Shown here: piece after piece, positions 40,020 to 46,341 of the stretch | How the letters are laid out: the number at the start of each line of letters is the position of its first letter | Numbering within the stretch: the first letter of the stretch is position 1 | Virus record (IMG/VR): IMGVR_UViG_3300035704_000012 | Location: 1 to 54,112 of that record | Length of the DNA stretch: 54,112 bases | From: a virus | Direction: 5' to 3' (one strand) | Translations under genes and position numbers: made by a program | The notes under the pieces: generated by a model | Seen by the model: only the letters and a program-made list of their open reading frames with translations | What the model was told of the DNA's origin: nothing | The model's database searches: none

Positions 40020-40358
40020 TCAGCCCTTTCCGTTGAGTTTATTCTTCTGTGCGACCATTGAGCGGAGGGCCTCGCAGCCGTTGGCGATGGCGTCGTTGAC
40101 CTGATCCTGAGTGGCGTAAGGGTTGGAGATCATCGTCAGATGACTGACGTTGTTGGCGAAGAGCGACTGACCGAGATCAGGAATGCACGCTGCCTGGTAG
40201 TACAGCCCCCAGGACCACGTCATGCCTGTTTCGGTCTGTGTCAACGCACTGATGAACGACGTCGCCACGATACGAAGGCCGAAGCTCTGCGTCGTGATAG
40301 CCTCCATGAACATCGGCTTGAGGCGCTCGTCGATGTCGAAGTGGTCTGTGCCGATCAT
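40020..40358 (-). CDS. Hypothetical protein
   Basis: A 112-residue protein after CAGGAGTTGAC. It looks like a compact alpha/beta protein: DIDERLKPMFMEAITTQS, GLRIVATSFISALTQTETG and TWSWGLYYQAACIPDLG. It lies two bases after the SNF2 helicase stop on the minus strand and is probably translated with it. Not recognised. Confidence 0.68.
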   Translation of the reverse strand: MIGTDHFDIDERLKPMFMEAITTQSFGLRIVATSFISALTQTETGMTWSWGLYYQAACIPDLGQSLFANNVSHLTMISNPYATQDQVNDAIANGCEALRSMVAQKNKLNGKG

Positions 40359-40359
40359 G

Positions 40360-41883
40360 TCAACTCCTGAATATTGAGAGGGCGTCGTGTACAGCTTCGC
40401 CTACACCGTCTGAACTGAGATAGGCTGCCCTGTTCTCCAGGGGAACCTTGTCGCTAAGGATAAGCGCCAGCATCTTCAGCGCCTGCTCCTTGCCGGCTAT
40501 CTTCTGGGATCGACCGAGGTCTACGGTGTCTCGGGCGATGATGTCGATGACCTGTACCGGGTGACCCTGACCGATACGATGCACTCGTTTCTCCGCCTGG
40601 CGGTTCCTGTTCGGATTCCAAGCACGGTCAAAGAATACGACAGTGTGGGCGCGATGAAGTGTGATACTTTCCCCTCCAGCCGCAATCGTCCCGCAGAGAA
40701 CTTGTATGTCACCCGCCTGGAACTGCGCTTCGTAACGGTCTCGGTCGTGCTGAGACACAGTACCAGTGTACGGCCGAGCGACAATTCCTCGAGCCTCAAG
40801 ACGCCGTACAGCAAGATGACTCATACCTCTCGACTGGCTGAAGACCACCAGTGACTCGTCAGGGTTACCGTCAACGATCTCCTCCAGGTCGTCGAGCTTG
40901 ACTGATGGATCGATCAGCGTCACCTTGCCGTCGGCATCGAAGTCGAGAGTGGCCAAGGCGAACTGCTGAAGGCGTACGAGCTGGGCGACGATGGCACCTG
41001 CCGTGAGAGGTGTTTCCTGGTGCTCTCCGACCCAGGCGATCATGTCCTTACGCATCTGGTCGTAGGCCTTACGCTGCTTAGGCGGAAGCGTGACGAAGCG
41101 CTCGGTCCACGTCATGTCGGGTAGATCGATGCCGACGTCCTCGACCTGACGTGATAGGTAGTTCGGACGGATAGCCTTCAGCATCAGGTTTGCACCCTCG
41201 ATGTTGACGCCGACGATCTTCTTGAACGACCTGCCATACTTGGCCTTCTGGAGACCTTCGTCTTCGAACACGCAGCACGCGTTGACGAACTTCCAGTACG
41301 ACTTGAACGTCTTGGGCCAGAGCCAGTTCAGTACTGACCAGATGTCCTGCGGCTTGTCGTCGGCAGGTGTTCCACTGATGCCCGTCTTGTACTTCGTCGG
41401 AAGTGCCTTCAGAGCTCGCGTCTGCTGGGCAGTGCGGTTCTTGACCCTGTGGACTTCATCACACATGATGTGGAACCACTCGACCTGCTTGAGCAGGTCA
41501 CGCATGATGCGGAGGCCTTCGTAGTGAATGATGATGTACTGAGGCCACGGTACGAAGCCGCTCTTGGCTGAGTCGATGTCCGCTTCCAGAACATGACGCT
41601 TCTTACGATCGACGATCCAGACCGTCGCTCTGGGCTCGTAGGCCATGATCGTCATGTACCAGGTGTTCCAGTGCGAACCCGAAGGCGCGACGATCAGAGT
41701 AGGCCCGCCACCGTTGACTAGGCGTAGCTCACGATCACGAGCGACTGCTGACCAGGTCTTGCCAAGGCCCATTCCGTCGGCGAGGAGGACGGAAGGAAGT
41801 CCTGGTTCGCCTTCGGGATTGAACTTGTCGACTCCTGTCTGCTGGAACTTGTAAAGCAGTTCCCACGATGAATGTCTTGTCAT
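40360..41883 (-). CDS. SNF2-family DNA helicase
   Basis: A 507-residue protein. Motifs: FQQTGVDKF (Q-like), SVLLADGMGLGKTWSAV (Walker A), TLIVAPSGSHWNTW, WFHIMCDEVHRVKN (DEAH-type box), KTGISGTPADDKPQDIWSVL, ESLVVFSQSRGMSHLAV, YTGTVSQHDRD and HRAHTVVFFDRAWNPNRNRQAEKRVHRIGQG (motifs V and VI). It translocates on duplex DNA. In phages this class serves replication or recombination. ATGA overlap at the start. Confidence 0.93.
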   Translation of the reverse strand: MTRHSSWELLYKFQQTGVDKFNPEGEPGLPSVLLADGMGLGKTWSAVARDRELRLVNGGGPTLIVAPSGSHWNTWYMTIMAYEPRATVWIVDRKKRHVLEADIDSAKSGFVPWPQYIIIHYEGLRIMRDLLKQVEWFHIMCDEVHRVKNRTAQQTRALKALPTKYKTGISGTPADDKPQDIWSVLNWLWPKTFKSYWKFVNACCVFEDEGLQKAKYGRSFKKIVGVNIEGANLMLKAIRPNYLSRQVEDVGIDLPDMTWTERFVTLPPKQRKAYDQMRKDMIAWVGEHQETPLTAGAIVAQLVRLQQFALATLDFDADGKVTLIDPSVKLDDLEEIVDGNPDESLVVFSQSRGMSHLAVRRLEARGIVARPYTGTVSQHDRDRYEAQFQAGDIQVLCGTIAAGGESITLHRAHTVVFFDRAWNPNRNRQAEKRVHRIGQGHPVQVIDIIARDTVDLGRSQKIAGKEQALKMLALILSDKVPLENRAAYLSSDGVGEAVHDALSIFRS

Positions 41884-42083
41884 TGCCCTTCCCTCTCAGG
41901 CAGTTGACCGATGACTTGTCCTGTCACTGGACATAGCCACATAAATACGAACTTCCCTTCGTGCAACTCGTAGGTCATACCGCACTTGTCTTTGCCGTTG
42001 TACGGATGTCGAATGTGACAGTTACTGCACCACGCTCCTGCTCCTACGTCTTGGAGAGTCGGTGGCTGCCACTCCTTGCCCAC
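41880..42083 (-). CDS. Zinc-binding small protein
   Basis: About 67 residues from GTG 42083; a TTG at 42152 would add an Arg-rich stretch that looks like a shadow of the overlapping gene. WCSNCHIRHPYNGKDKCGM gives Cys-x2-Cys...Cys with His, a zinc knuckle. VFMWLCPVTGQVIGQL follows. The stop overlaps the SNF2 start. The start choice is uncertain. Confidence 0.6.
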   Translation of the reverse strand: MGKEWQPPTLQDVGAGAWCSNCHIRHPYNGKDKCGMTYELHEGKFVFMWLCPVTGQVIGQLPEREGQ

Positions 42084-42219
42084 TACGGACCGTTTCCGGC
42101 GTCGCCATCTTCGTGGCGCGACGTACCTTCGCCTCCAGCTTTCGCCGTTCAACTATGCACCTCTTATGCCCTCTGTGATGCCTTCCATGGTAGATTGCAT
42201 CCTTCATGTCACAGATCAT
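42022..42219 (-). CDS. Basic hypothetical protein
   Basis: A 65-residue Arg/Lys/His-rich protein. ATG 42219 overlaps the stop upstream (TAATG) and follows GCGAGG. MICDMKDAIYHGRHHRGHKRC is followed by an Arg-rich helix (VERRKLEAKVRRATKM) and a Ser/Arg tail that overlaps the next gene. Nucleic-acid binding is suggested by charge alone. Confidence 0.55.
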   Translation of the reverse strand: MICDMKDAIYHGRHHRGHKRCIVERRKLEAKVRRATKMATPETVRSGQGVAATDSPRRRSRSVVQ

Positions 42220-42392
42220 TAGTCCTCGCTCTCGAGCAGGAACAGGCCGTTCTTCTGATCCGGCTCTATGCCCTTGATGCCTGTCCAACGTCCTGCTACG
42301 TTCAGCATGATGCTTGTGTCCTCATCAAGCCATTCGTCATCTGCTAGGACCTTGTTAAGGTAATTGATAAGGTCCCCTATTGTCCTGATCAT
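42219..42392 (-). CDS. Hypothetical acidic protein
   Basis: A 57-residue protein. ATG 42392 follows AAAGGAGATACG; the in-frame start 15 bases upstream lacks a site. TIGDLINYLNKVLADDEWLDEDTSIML and WTGIKGIEPDQKNGLFLLE give a helix then strands. Many phages encode similar small proteins of unknown role. A 16-bp inverted repeat lies directly upstream. Confidence 0.68.
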   Translation of the reverse strand: MIRTIGDLINYLNKVLADDEWLDEDTSIMLNVAGRWTGIKGIEPDQKNGLFLLESED

Positions 42393-42403
42393 CGTATCTC
42401 CTT

Positions 42404-42462
42404 TCACCGTCGTACAAGGACCTGGTAGCGGTGCTTGGGATCTCGGCCTTGTACGACGGTGA
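42404..42462 (-). promoter_or_regulatory. Long inverted repeat before an early gene
   Basis: Arms of 16 bp pair perfectly (TCACCGTCGTACAAGG at 42404-42419 and its complement at 42447-42462) around a 27-base loop. The repeat ends just before the ribosome site of the gene at 42219. It is one of several such elements upstream of small early genes. The role (terminator, RNA processing or protein site) is open. Confidence 0.7.
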
Positions 42463-42493
42463 CTTGAGATGCGGTCAAGTCACTTCCCGTTGG

Positions 42494-42553
42494 CTAGCGA
42501 AGGACCCGAAGCCTTCGCAACTGGTACCGACCAGCTAGCATCAGTTTCCGCAT
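42494..42553 (-). CDS. Possible 19-residue leader peptide or microprotein
   Basis: ATG 42553 has a near-perfect ribosome site (GGAGGAGG, six bases before). The peptide MRKLMLAGRYQLRRLRVLR is basic and ends at 42494. A 7-bp hairpin (GCGAAGG 42497-42503, CCTTCGC 42512-42518) lies inside its end. This layout resembles a leader peptide over an attenuator hairpin, but coding is not proven. Confidence 0.35.
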   Translation of the reverse strand: MRKLMLAGRYQLRRLRVLR

Positions 42554-42576
42554 ATTGCACCTCCTCCACTCAAGGC

Positions 42577-42639
42577 CCTGCTCAGGCGCTACTTGCTCGT
42601 TCTGGACGCCGACTTAACGACGCTACCTACCTGAGCAGG
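42577..42639 (-). promoter_or_regulatory. Inverted repeat with CCCTGAACG box
   Basis: CCTGCTCAGG and CCTGAGCAGG (42577-42586, 42630-42639) pair over 10 bp across a 43-base loop. Next to the arm nearest the upstream gene lies CCCTGAACG (minus strand, 42640-42649). The same box-plus-repeat plan occurs at 44307-44359, 50045-50084 and, with one change, 47143-47209. Confidence 0.65.
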
Positions 42640-42651
42640 ACGTTCAGGGGA

Positions 42652-43287
42652 CTAGGCTGGCGGGTAGTACTTGAAGCAGAGCGCGATCTGCTTGTTCAGG
42701 TACATGTGACTACCGTTCACCCAGTGATCATCAGGACCGAGGTACCCGCTGGTAGCGCCCGTCCAGTGCGCGTTCCGGAAGTAGTACTGTCCTGACGGGC
42801 AGGTACCCTGTCCGACGAACGTGAAGTCAACTCCCCAGCCTTCGCCCACGCCGTTGCTGCCGCAACTGTCCAGGCTCGTACGGGCGTCGTTAGGATCGTT
42901 GTTAGCGTCTCCGACGCAACGGCCAGCCCACGCGCCGCCGCCCGTGAACTCCAGGGCGAGGTTAGTGGAAGGCGAAAGTCGGATTGTCGTGAAGTCGCCG
43001 TTAGACGGGCCGGGGCACCCGTTGTACGAGTTGACCCAGGGACCTCCGCTCCATGCGTTGATCTGTGCTTGTCCGTAGCACCAGCGGTTGCCTGTACCCA
43101 CGGTCCGCTGGAGGTGGATCATCTTGCCGGTCTTCACGTTGACAGCTGTGTCGGTCATACTGAACCGACCGCCGTTCAGGTTGGGACTAGCACTGGCTGT
43201 ACCAGTCACACCAGCTACGGTACCTGCCGTAGCGAGCAGCGTCGCAGCGCCTGCGATACCCAGCGCTACCCTTCTGGAAATGTGCAT
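42652..43287 (-). CDS. Exported protein of unknown function
   Basis: A 211-residue protein. ATG 43287 is chosen because GAGGGAG lies six bases upstream. Residues 1-31 are a Sec signal peptide (HISRR basic start, hydrophobic VALGIAGAATLLATAG, end TASAS). The mature part is rich in Gly, Asn, Trp and Cys (RWCYGQAQINAWSGG, RCVGDANN, SLDSCGSN), pointing to a disulphide-bonded beta protein. Trp/Gly-rich repeats and TGGGAWAGRC recall secreted actinobacterial carbohydrate-binding proteins, but no family is certain. Part of a three-gene island with the next two genes. Confidence 0.75.
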   Translation of the reverse strand: MHISRRVALGIAGAATLLATAGTVAGVTGTASASPNLNGGRFSMTDTAVNVKTGKMIHLQRTVGTGNRWCYGQAQINAWSGGPWVNSYNGCPGPSNGDFTTIRLSPSTNLALEFTGGGAWAGRCVGDANNDPNDARTSLDSCGSNGVGEGWGVDFTFVGQGTCPSGQYYFRNAHWTGATSGYLGPDDHWVNGSHMYLNKQIALCFKYYPPA

Positions 43288-43334
43288 ATACATCTCCCTC
43301 AGAGGTCTACGGTCCATCCGTAGTCCCTCGGCGC

Positions 43335-43363
43335 CAGCCCCAGTACCCTGCGCACTGGGGCTG
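43335..43363 (-). terminator. Hairpin in the exported-protein island
   Basis: CAGCCCCAGT (43335-43344) and ACTGGGGCTG (43354-43363) form a 10-bp stem with a 9-base loop, just past the stop of the gene at 43375. CCCTGAGTG (minus strand, 43366-43374), close to the CCCTGAACG box, joins stop codon and hairpin. Confidence 0.65.
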
Positions 43364-43374
43364 ACACTCAGGGG

Positions 43375-43650
43375 CTAGCCCAGGCCGCCGAGCAGAGTCA
43401 CTGTGACTTGCTTGCTCACAGCGTTCTGCACGGACCAGTTGTCAGGCGAGGCACTGGTCACCCAGCACCGCACCTTGACGGACTTCTGTCCTGTGACCTG
43501 CGCCGAAGCGCTGACCAGGCCGGTGTCGCCGCCCACCTGCGGGGCGTTCACGGAGACCATCACCTTGTCGATCGGGTTGTCGAACGAGAAGTTGAAGTTG
43601 CCGCTGCTGTCGGTTGTGGCCGTGACTTCGACCATCTGGTAGGTGGTCAT
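43375..43650 (-). CDS. Beta-rich lectin/fibre-like small protein
   Basis: A 91-residue protein without a signal peptide. YQMVEVTATTDSSGNFNFSF, IDKVMVSVNAP, SASAQVTGQKSVKVRCWV and SKQVTVTLLGG are alternating strands, like small H-type-lectin or tail-fibre tip domains. ATGA overlap with the exported protein upstream, so the two are made together. Codons are GC-rich. A virion or secreted-complex role is open. Confidence 0.68.
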   Translation of the reverse strand: MTTYQMVEVTATTDSSGNFNFSFDNPIDKVMVSVNAPQVGGDTGLVSASAQVTGQKSVKVRCWVTSASPDNWSVQNAVSKQVTVTLLGGLG

Positions 43651-44258
43651 GAGGTAGCCGGAGCCTGAACGAACGTCCAGAGCTGCGACTCAGCGCCAGT
43701 GGGCTGGTTGTTGTTGACGTTGCCGACCGAGCCGTCCTTCACGTCGGTCAGCTGGACGCGAAGACCGTTGTCGGTGATGAACTGGTTCGAGGCCATGTTC
43801 CGCCAGGAGTAGTAACTGGTGTCACCGTTCTGGATGGGCGTCCAGGTCTGGAACCTCGAGCCGTTGCACGGCCGCAGAACGAGCAGGTCGGTCGCGCCAT
43901 AGCCAGGGCCGGGGTCAGACAGGCACAGACCGGAGGGCACGTTGTTCGGAGCGTACTTGAACTCCTTGATCTGGGCGCTGAGGTTGGCAGTCGGACCGTT
44001 CGACGGGTGGTCCGCGATGATGTCAGTCGCCTTGTCGACGCCGTTGGTGTACGCGATGACCTTGTTGTTGCTCTTGGCTACCTGGTGGAGCACGTCGAAC
44101 ACGAGACCGTCGTGGAAGTTGGCCTGGTTACCGCAGAAGCCGTTGGCGACACATGTGGTAGTGCTCGCGCTCGCAGGGAGGGTCGTGATGCCCACCGCAG
44201 CGAAAGCGCCAAGCACCAGCGGCACAAACGTACGTACCACCTTCTTGATGCTATTCAT
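43647..44258 (-). CDS. Exported beta-trefoil-like protein
   Basis: A 203-residue protein. Residues 1-32 are a Sec signal peptide (NSIKKVVR basic start, hydrophobic TFVPLVLGAFAAVGITTL, end ASAS). In the mature part, SGLCLSDPGPGYGATDLLVL followed by FQTWTPI and later SQLWTFV repeat the QxW pattern of ricin-type carbohydrate-binding domains, with paired Cys. It starts after AAAGGGTCCAA. Secretion by infected cells is the plain prediction. Host-derived origin is likely but not shown. Confidence 0.78.
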   Translation of the reverse strand: MNSIKKVVRTFVPLVLGAFAAVGITTLPASASTTTCVANGFCGNQANFHDGLVFDVLHQVAKSNNKVIAYTNGVDKATDIIADHPSNGPTANLSAQIKEFKYAPNNVPSGLCLSDPGPGYGATDLLVLRPCNGSRFQTWTPIQNGDTSYYSWRNMASNQFITDNGLRVQLTDVKDGSVGNVNNNQPTGAESQLWTFVQAPATS

Positions 44259-44306
44259 TTGGACCCTTTCGGGTTGGGAGACGCACCTATTGTGCGACCT
44301 CTCAAG

Positions 44307-44350
44307 GTCCGGCTGGTACCGATCGGTCCTATCCCCAGTACCAGCCGGAC
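44307..44350 (-). promoter_or_regulatory. Inverted repeat with CCCTGAACG box
   Basis: GTCCGGCTGGTAC (44307-44319) and GTACCAGCCGGAC (44338-44350) pair perfectly over 13 bp around 18 bases. CCCTGAACG (minus strand) abuts it at 44350-44358, after the stop of the gene at 44366. It stands before the ribosome site of the exported-protein island. Confidence 0.7.
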
Positions 44351-44360
44351 GTTCAGGGGC

Positions 44361-44684
44361 CTACCTCAGGCGTCCTTGGCGGGACAGCGCGTACCCTTCA
44401 TGCCTGTCCACCTGCACAGCATGACGTGATGTCCGCCACCGCAGTGAGGCCTGAGCGGGTTGATCCGGTAGATTGCGATCAGGATGTTCAGCATGGAACT
44501 CTTCTTCTTTCCGAGAGGGCAAGCCCACGGATTGGGGTTTGCAGGGTAGCCCTTGGGCTGTTTGAACACTTCCAAGATGCACCTTTGCTCCGTTGTGTCC
44601 GTTCTTTGCGCAGTCACAGTTGCCTGTGCATTCGTAGTGGATGCCCTTGTTACAGGGTCCGCAGTTCTGAACCCAGGTCGCCAT
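44361..44684 (-). CDS. Cys-rich small protein, end uncertain
   Basis: A 107-residue frame whose N-terminal 30 residues (NCGPCNKGIHYECTGNCDCAKNGH) are clearly a zinc or metal knuckle with six Cys and two His. The part beyond about residue 65 overlaps the gene at 44366 out of frame and is Arg/Gln-rich, so the protein may be shorter in function or frameshifted. The ATG overlaps the stop upstream (TAATG). Confidence 0.5.
   Translation of the reverse strand: MATWVQNCGPCNKGIHYECTGNCDCAKNGHNGAKVHLGSVQTAQGLPCKPQSVGLPSRKEEEFHAEHPDRNLPDQPAQASLRWRTSRHAVQVDRHEGYALSRQGRLR
44366..44494 (-). CDS. 42-residue Cys/His protein
   Basis: ATG 44494 after AAAGAAGAAGAG. The peptide has a hydrophobic start (LNILIAIYRI) and a C-terminal site PHCGGGHHVMLCRWTGMKGTRC with three Cys and three His, probably binding zinc. 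It lies inside the longer overlapping frame at 44361. Its codon use and motif make it the better-supported of the two in the shared stretch. Confidence 0.5.
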   Translation of the reverse strand: MLNILIAIYRINPLRPHCGGGHHVMLCRWTGMKGTRCPAKDA

Positions 44685-44785
44685 TACTTGCCCTTGCCCC
44701 CCTTCTCGTGTGCGCCACCGCCCTTGCTTTCCTTGCTGTCAGCACCCTTGCTGTCGCCGTGCTTTCCGTACCGAACTGTCTCCAT
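44684..44785 (-). CDS. 33-residue Lys/Gly-rich protein
   Basis: ATG 44785 is preceded by AGAGGATGTA. The protein METVRYGKHGDSKGADSKES... ends GGKGK and overlaps its neighbours by one base on each side (TAATG at both ends). Tight coupling on both sides supports coding. Function unknown; the charge suggests nucleic-acid contact. Confidence 0.6.
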   Translation of the reverse strand: METVRYGKHGDSKGADSKESKGGGAHEKGGKGK

Positions 44786-44907
44786 TACATCCTCTTCCCG
44801 CACCAGTTACAGACCGATACTAGAATGGGCTTACCGTCCTGAATGATCGTGTCGTTGACTGGCTCGTGTTGTCCGTTAGGTGAACTACTGCATGGTCCCT
44901 TAGACAT
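44785..44907 (-). CDS. 40-residue zinc-knuckle-like protein
   Basis: MSKGPCSSSPNGQHEPVND at the start and LVSVCNWCGKRM at the end give Cys6, His14 and CNWC. It overlaps the gene upstream by 8 bases and the next gene by one. Part of a run of four coupled small genes (44361-45091). Confidence 0.6.
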   Translation of the reverse strand: MSKGPCSSSPNGQHEPVNDTIIQDGKPILVSVCNWCGKRM

Positions 44908-45091
44908 TTTTCACTTTCCCTGTCCCGTCACATCGGATGCAGTTGTTACCTCGTTTGTTCTTGCCTGTGCCACCGCACCACGAACATGTACGTGTACGTG
45001 TACCTTTCGCTGGACGTCCTGCACGTTTACCTGTGTAGGATGGACAGCCTGGAAAGTGTCCTCTCTTCGCGCCGCACTTGCCGCACGCCAT
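44900..45091 (-). CDS. DnaJ-type zinc-finger small protein
   Basis: A 63-residue protein. CSWCGGTGKNKRGNNCIRCDGTGK has two CxxCxGxG repeats as in the DnaJ cysteine-rich region, and CGKCGAKRGHFPGC at the N-terminus is a further metal site. It would bind two zinc ions. A chaperone partner role is possible but not shown. Confidence 0.72.
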   Translation of the reverse strand: MACGKCGAKRGHFPGCPSYTGKRAGRPAKGTRTRTCSWCGGTGKNKRGNNCIRCDGTGKVKNV

Positions 45092-45142
45092 TATGCACCT
45101 GGTGGTAGTAGCCCTGCTTCACGCGCGGCCTGCACAGGATCG

Positions 45143-45439
45143 CTAAGATCCACAGGGCCTCTGAGCCGCTGCTTCCTCGGCTACTCTGGCTTCGCGCGCA
45201 AGTCGACGCTGCTTGTCGTACTCTTCCTGTGTAGCGTCGTTGAACTCCTCAGAGAGGTAGATGTCGTCATTATCTACCTTGAGCACTCCGTGCCAGTGAA
45301 CGACCTGCTCGTACTCGTCGTCCCAGAACCCGAAGGGCTTGTCAAGACTCCTCGGGTCCTCCAGCTCCATTGCGTGGAGCAGGTTCAGTAGGTCCCTCGC
45401 GGTGGGTTGCGAGCTTGCCGATTGAACGGAAGTAGCCAT
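45143..45439 (-). CDS. Hypothetical protein, C-terminal frame question
   Basis: A 98-residue protein. ATG 45439 follows AAGGAGGAAGCAG. QPTARDLLNLLHAMELEDPRS and acidic stretches (DDEYEQVVHWHGVLKVDNDD) precede a charged helix (EEYDKQRRLAREARVAEE). It ends at 45143, but the next frame continues with a plausible ending (RLRGPVDLSDPVQAAREAGL) that stops in TAATG just before the next gene, so a one-base shift here is possible. Confidence 0.6.
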   Translation of the reverse strand: MATSVQSASSQPTARDLLNLLHAMELEDPRSLDKPFGFWDDEYEQVVHWHGVLKVDNDDIYLSEEFNDATQEEYDKQRRLAREARVAEEAAAQRPCGS

Positions 45440-45629
45440 CTGCTTCCTCCTTCCTGACTACTCGTCGTCCGCATTCGCACCTGAATGCTACTATGTGTCC
45501 GGCCTTGATATGGTAGTATACGAGCTGAGGTGCCATGCCCCTTAGATGTCCGTAGTTCACTGGGGTGATACACGGAGCATCCTCTTCTTCGTCCGCCATC
45601 ATCTGCTTGATGGTCTCGTCGATGTTCAT
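45342..45629 (-). CDS. Helix-turn-helix protein next to element B
   Basis: A 95-residue protein. GMAPQLVYYHIKAGHIVAF followed by CECGRRVVRKEEADGYF (about 31-66) is the pattern of MerR/excisionase-type winged helices in small phage regulators. The last 25 residues overlap the next gene by 98 bases. It is the first gene downstream of composite element B, with AGAAGAG ahead of the ATG. Binding to element B is a testable guess. Confidence 0.65.
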   Translation of the reverse strand: MNIDETIKQMMADEEEDAPCITPVNYGHLRGMAPQLVYYHIKAGHIVAFRCECGRRVVRKEEADGYFRSIGKLATHREGPTEPAPRNGAGGPEES

Positions 45630-45658
45630 AGCTCTTCTTCTAACGCTTGCTCTCTAGC

Positions 45659-45760
45659 TTAGACAGCGCTTAGACCGCAGTCTAACGGAGTCTAACAGCT
45701 TTTGTCCAGTGCTTGCGCACCTAACTATAGGGCGCTGGACTCACGAGGTTAGACTTCCTT
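45659..45760 (-). repeat. Composite palindromic element, copy B
   Basis: In the 129-base gap 45630-45758. Read on the minus strand: AGTCTAA and AGTCTAA (45763-45749), GTCCAGC (45740-45734) with a GCGCC/GGTGC hairpin and an outer GTCCAG/CTGGAC pair, then TTAGAC-N5-TAGAC-TGCG-GTCTA-N6-GTCTAA (45695-45659). Copy A reads the same way on the plus strand at 25336-25416. The hairpin change (GCACC to GCGCC against the same GGTGC) keeps pairing as a G-U pair. Confidence 0.8.
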
Positions 45761-45971
45761 AGACTCTCGCGGGCACAGGTCGAACCGAGAAGGTCTGCGA
45801 CAGGTACTGCGAGTTGTTGGGATCTTGGTAGCAGGTGCCCATCACCCTCTGCGAGTTCCAGCACCTTCGGCAGTTGCACCAGCAGGAGTGCAGGACGCCT
45901 TGCTCGAACAGGAGGTGCAGGTTGTCGTGTTCCTTCTTGTCGTTGACCGTATAGGTTCCGTGGATTGGCAT
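45759..45971 (-). CDS. Cys-rich small protein
   Basis: A 70-residue protein from ATG 45971 after GGGAGATGAT. HSCWCNCRRCWNSQRVMGTC gives five closely spaced Cys, probably a zinc site. It starts MPIHGTYTVNDKKEHDN. Its stop abuts element B. Confidence 0.65.
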   Translation of the reverse strand: MPIHGTYTVNDKKEHDNLHLLFEQGVLHSCWCNCRRCWNSQRVMGTCYQDPNNSQYLSQTFSVRPVPARV

Positions 45972-45972
45972 A

Positions 45973-46341
45973 TCATCTCCCTGTGGATCTGTGCCGTCGG
46001 TACCCGCCAAGAGCCTGACGAGCTTCTTCCTCGAGCATCGTTGGATGCCGAGTCATGTAGTCAATGAGCTCGAGTTCTTCCCGAGCTCGAATGGCCAGAG
46101 CTGAGTGTCGACCAGGAAGGTCGAAGGTCTTCGGTCCCTTCTTGTACTCAGGGATCGTACCGTCGGGGTTGACCTGGACGAGCCAGCGCTCCTCGTAGAA
46201 CTTGCACCTGTTGTTGTCGCAGGCAACGACGAGGACTCTAGCTCCTCGTGGAAGGTGAGGAGGACGCATTGTCTGTACGACCTTGCCAGGGAACAGGCAA
46301 GTTGTACACCTCTGCGTCTCCTCCAGAGTCGTGTCGGGCAC
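45973..46341 (-). CDS. Hypothetical zinc-ribbon-like protein
   Basis: A 122-residue protein with GTG 46341 overlapping the gene upstream by one base. CTTCLFPGK (Cys12, Cys15) and CDNNRCKFY (about 41-49) would form a zinc ribbon. The C-terminal half is helical and Arg/Glu-rich (SALAIRAREELELIDYMTRHP). No family is named. Confidence 0.68.
   Translation of the reverse strand: MPDTTLEETQRCTTCLFPGKVVQTMRPPHLPRGARVLVVACDNNRCKFYEERWLVQVNPDGTIPEYKKGPKTFDLPGRHSALAIRAREELELIDYMTRHPTMLEEEARQALGGYRRHRSTGR

Noticed and set aside
42084-42152. TTG-start extension of the zinc protein at 41880
   Set aside because: The added residues are Arg-rich and out-of-frame copies of the overlapping gene, with no ribosome site.
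25312-45760. Elements A and B as terminal inverted repeats of a 20-kb transposon
   Set aside because: The enclosed genes are the core phage replication module, the copies are only about 73 % alike and internal to operons, and no transposase or target duplication is visible.
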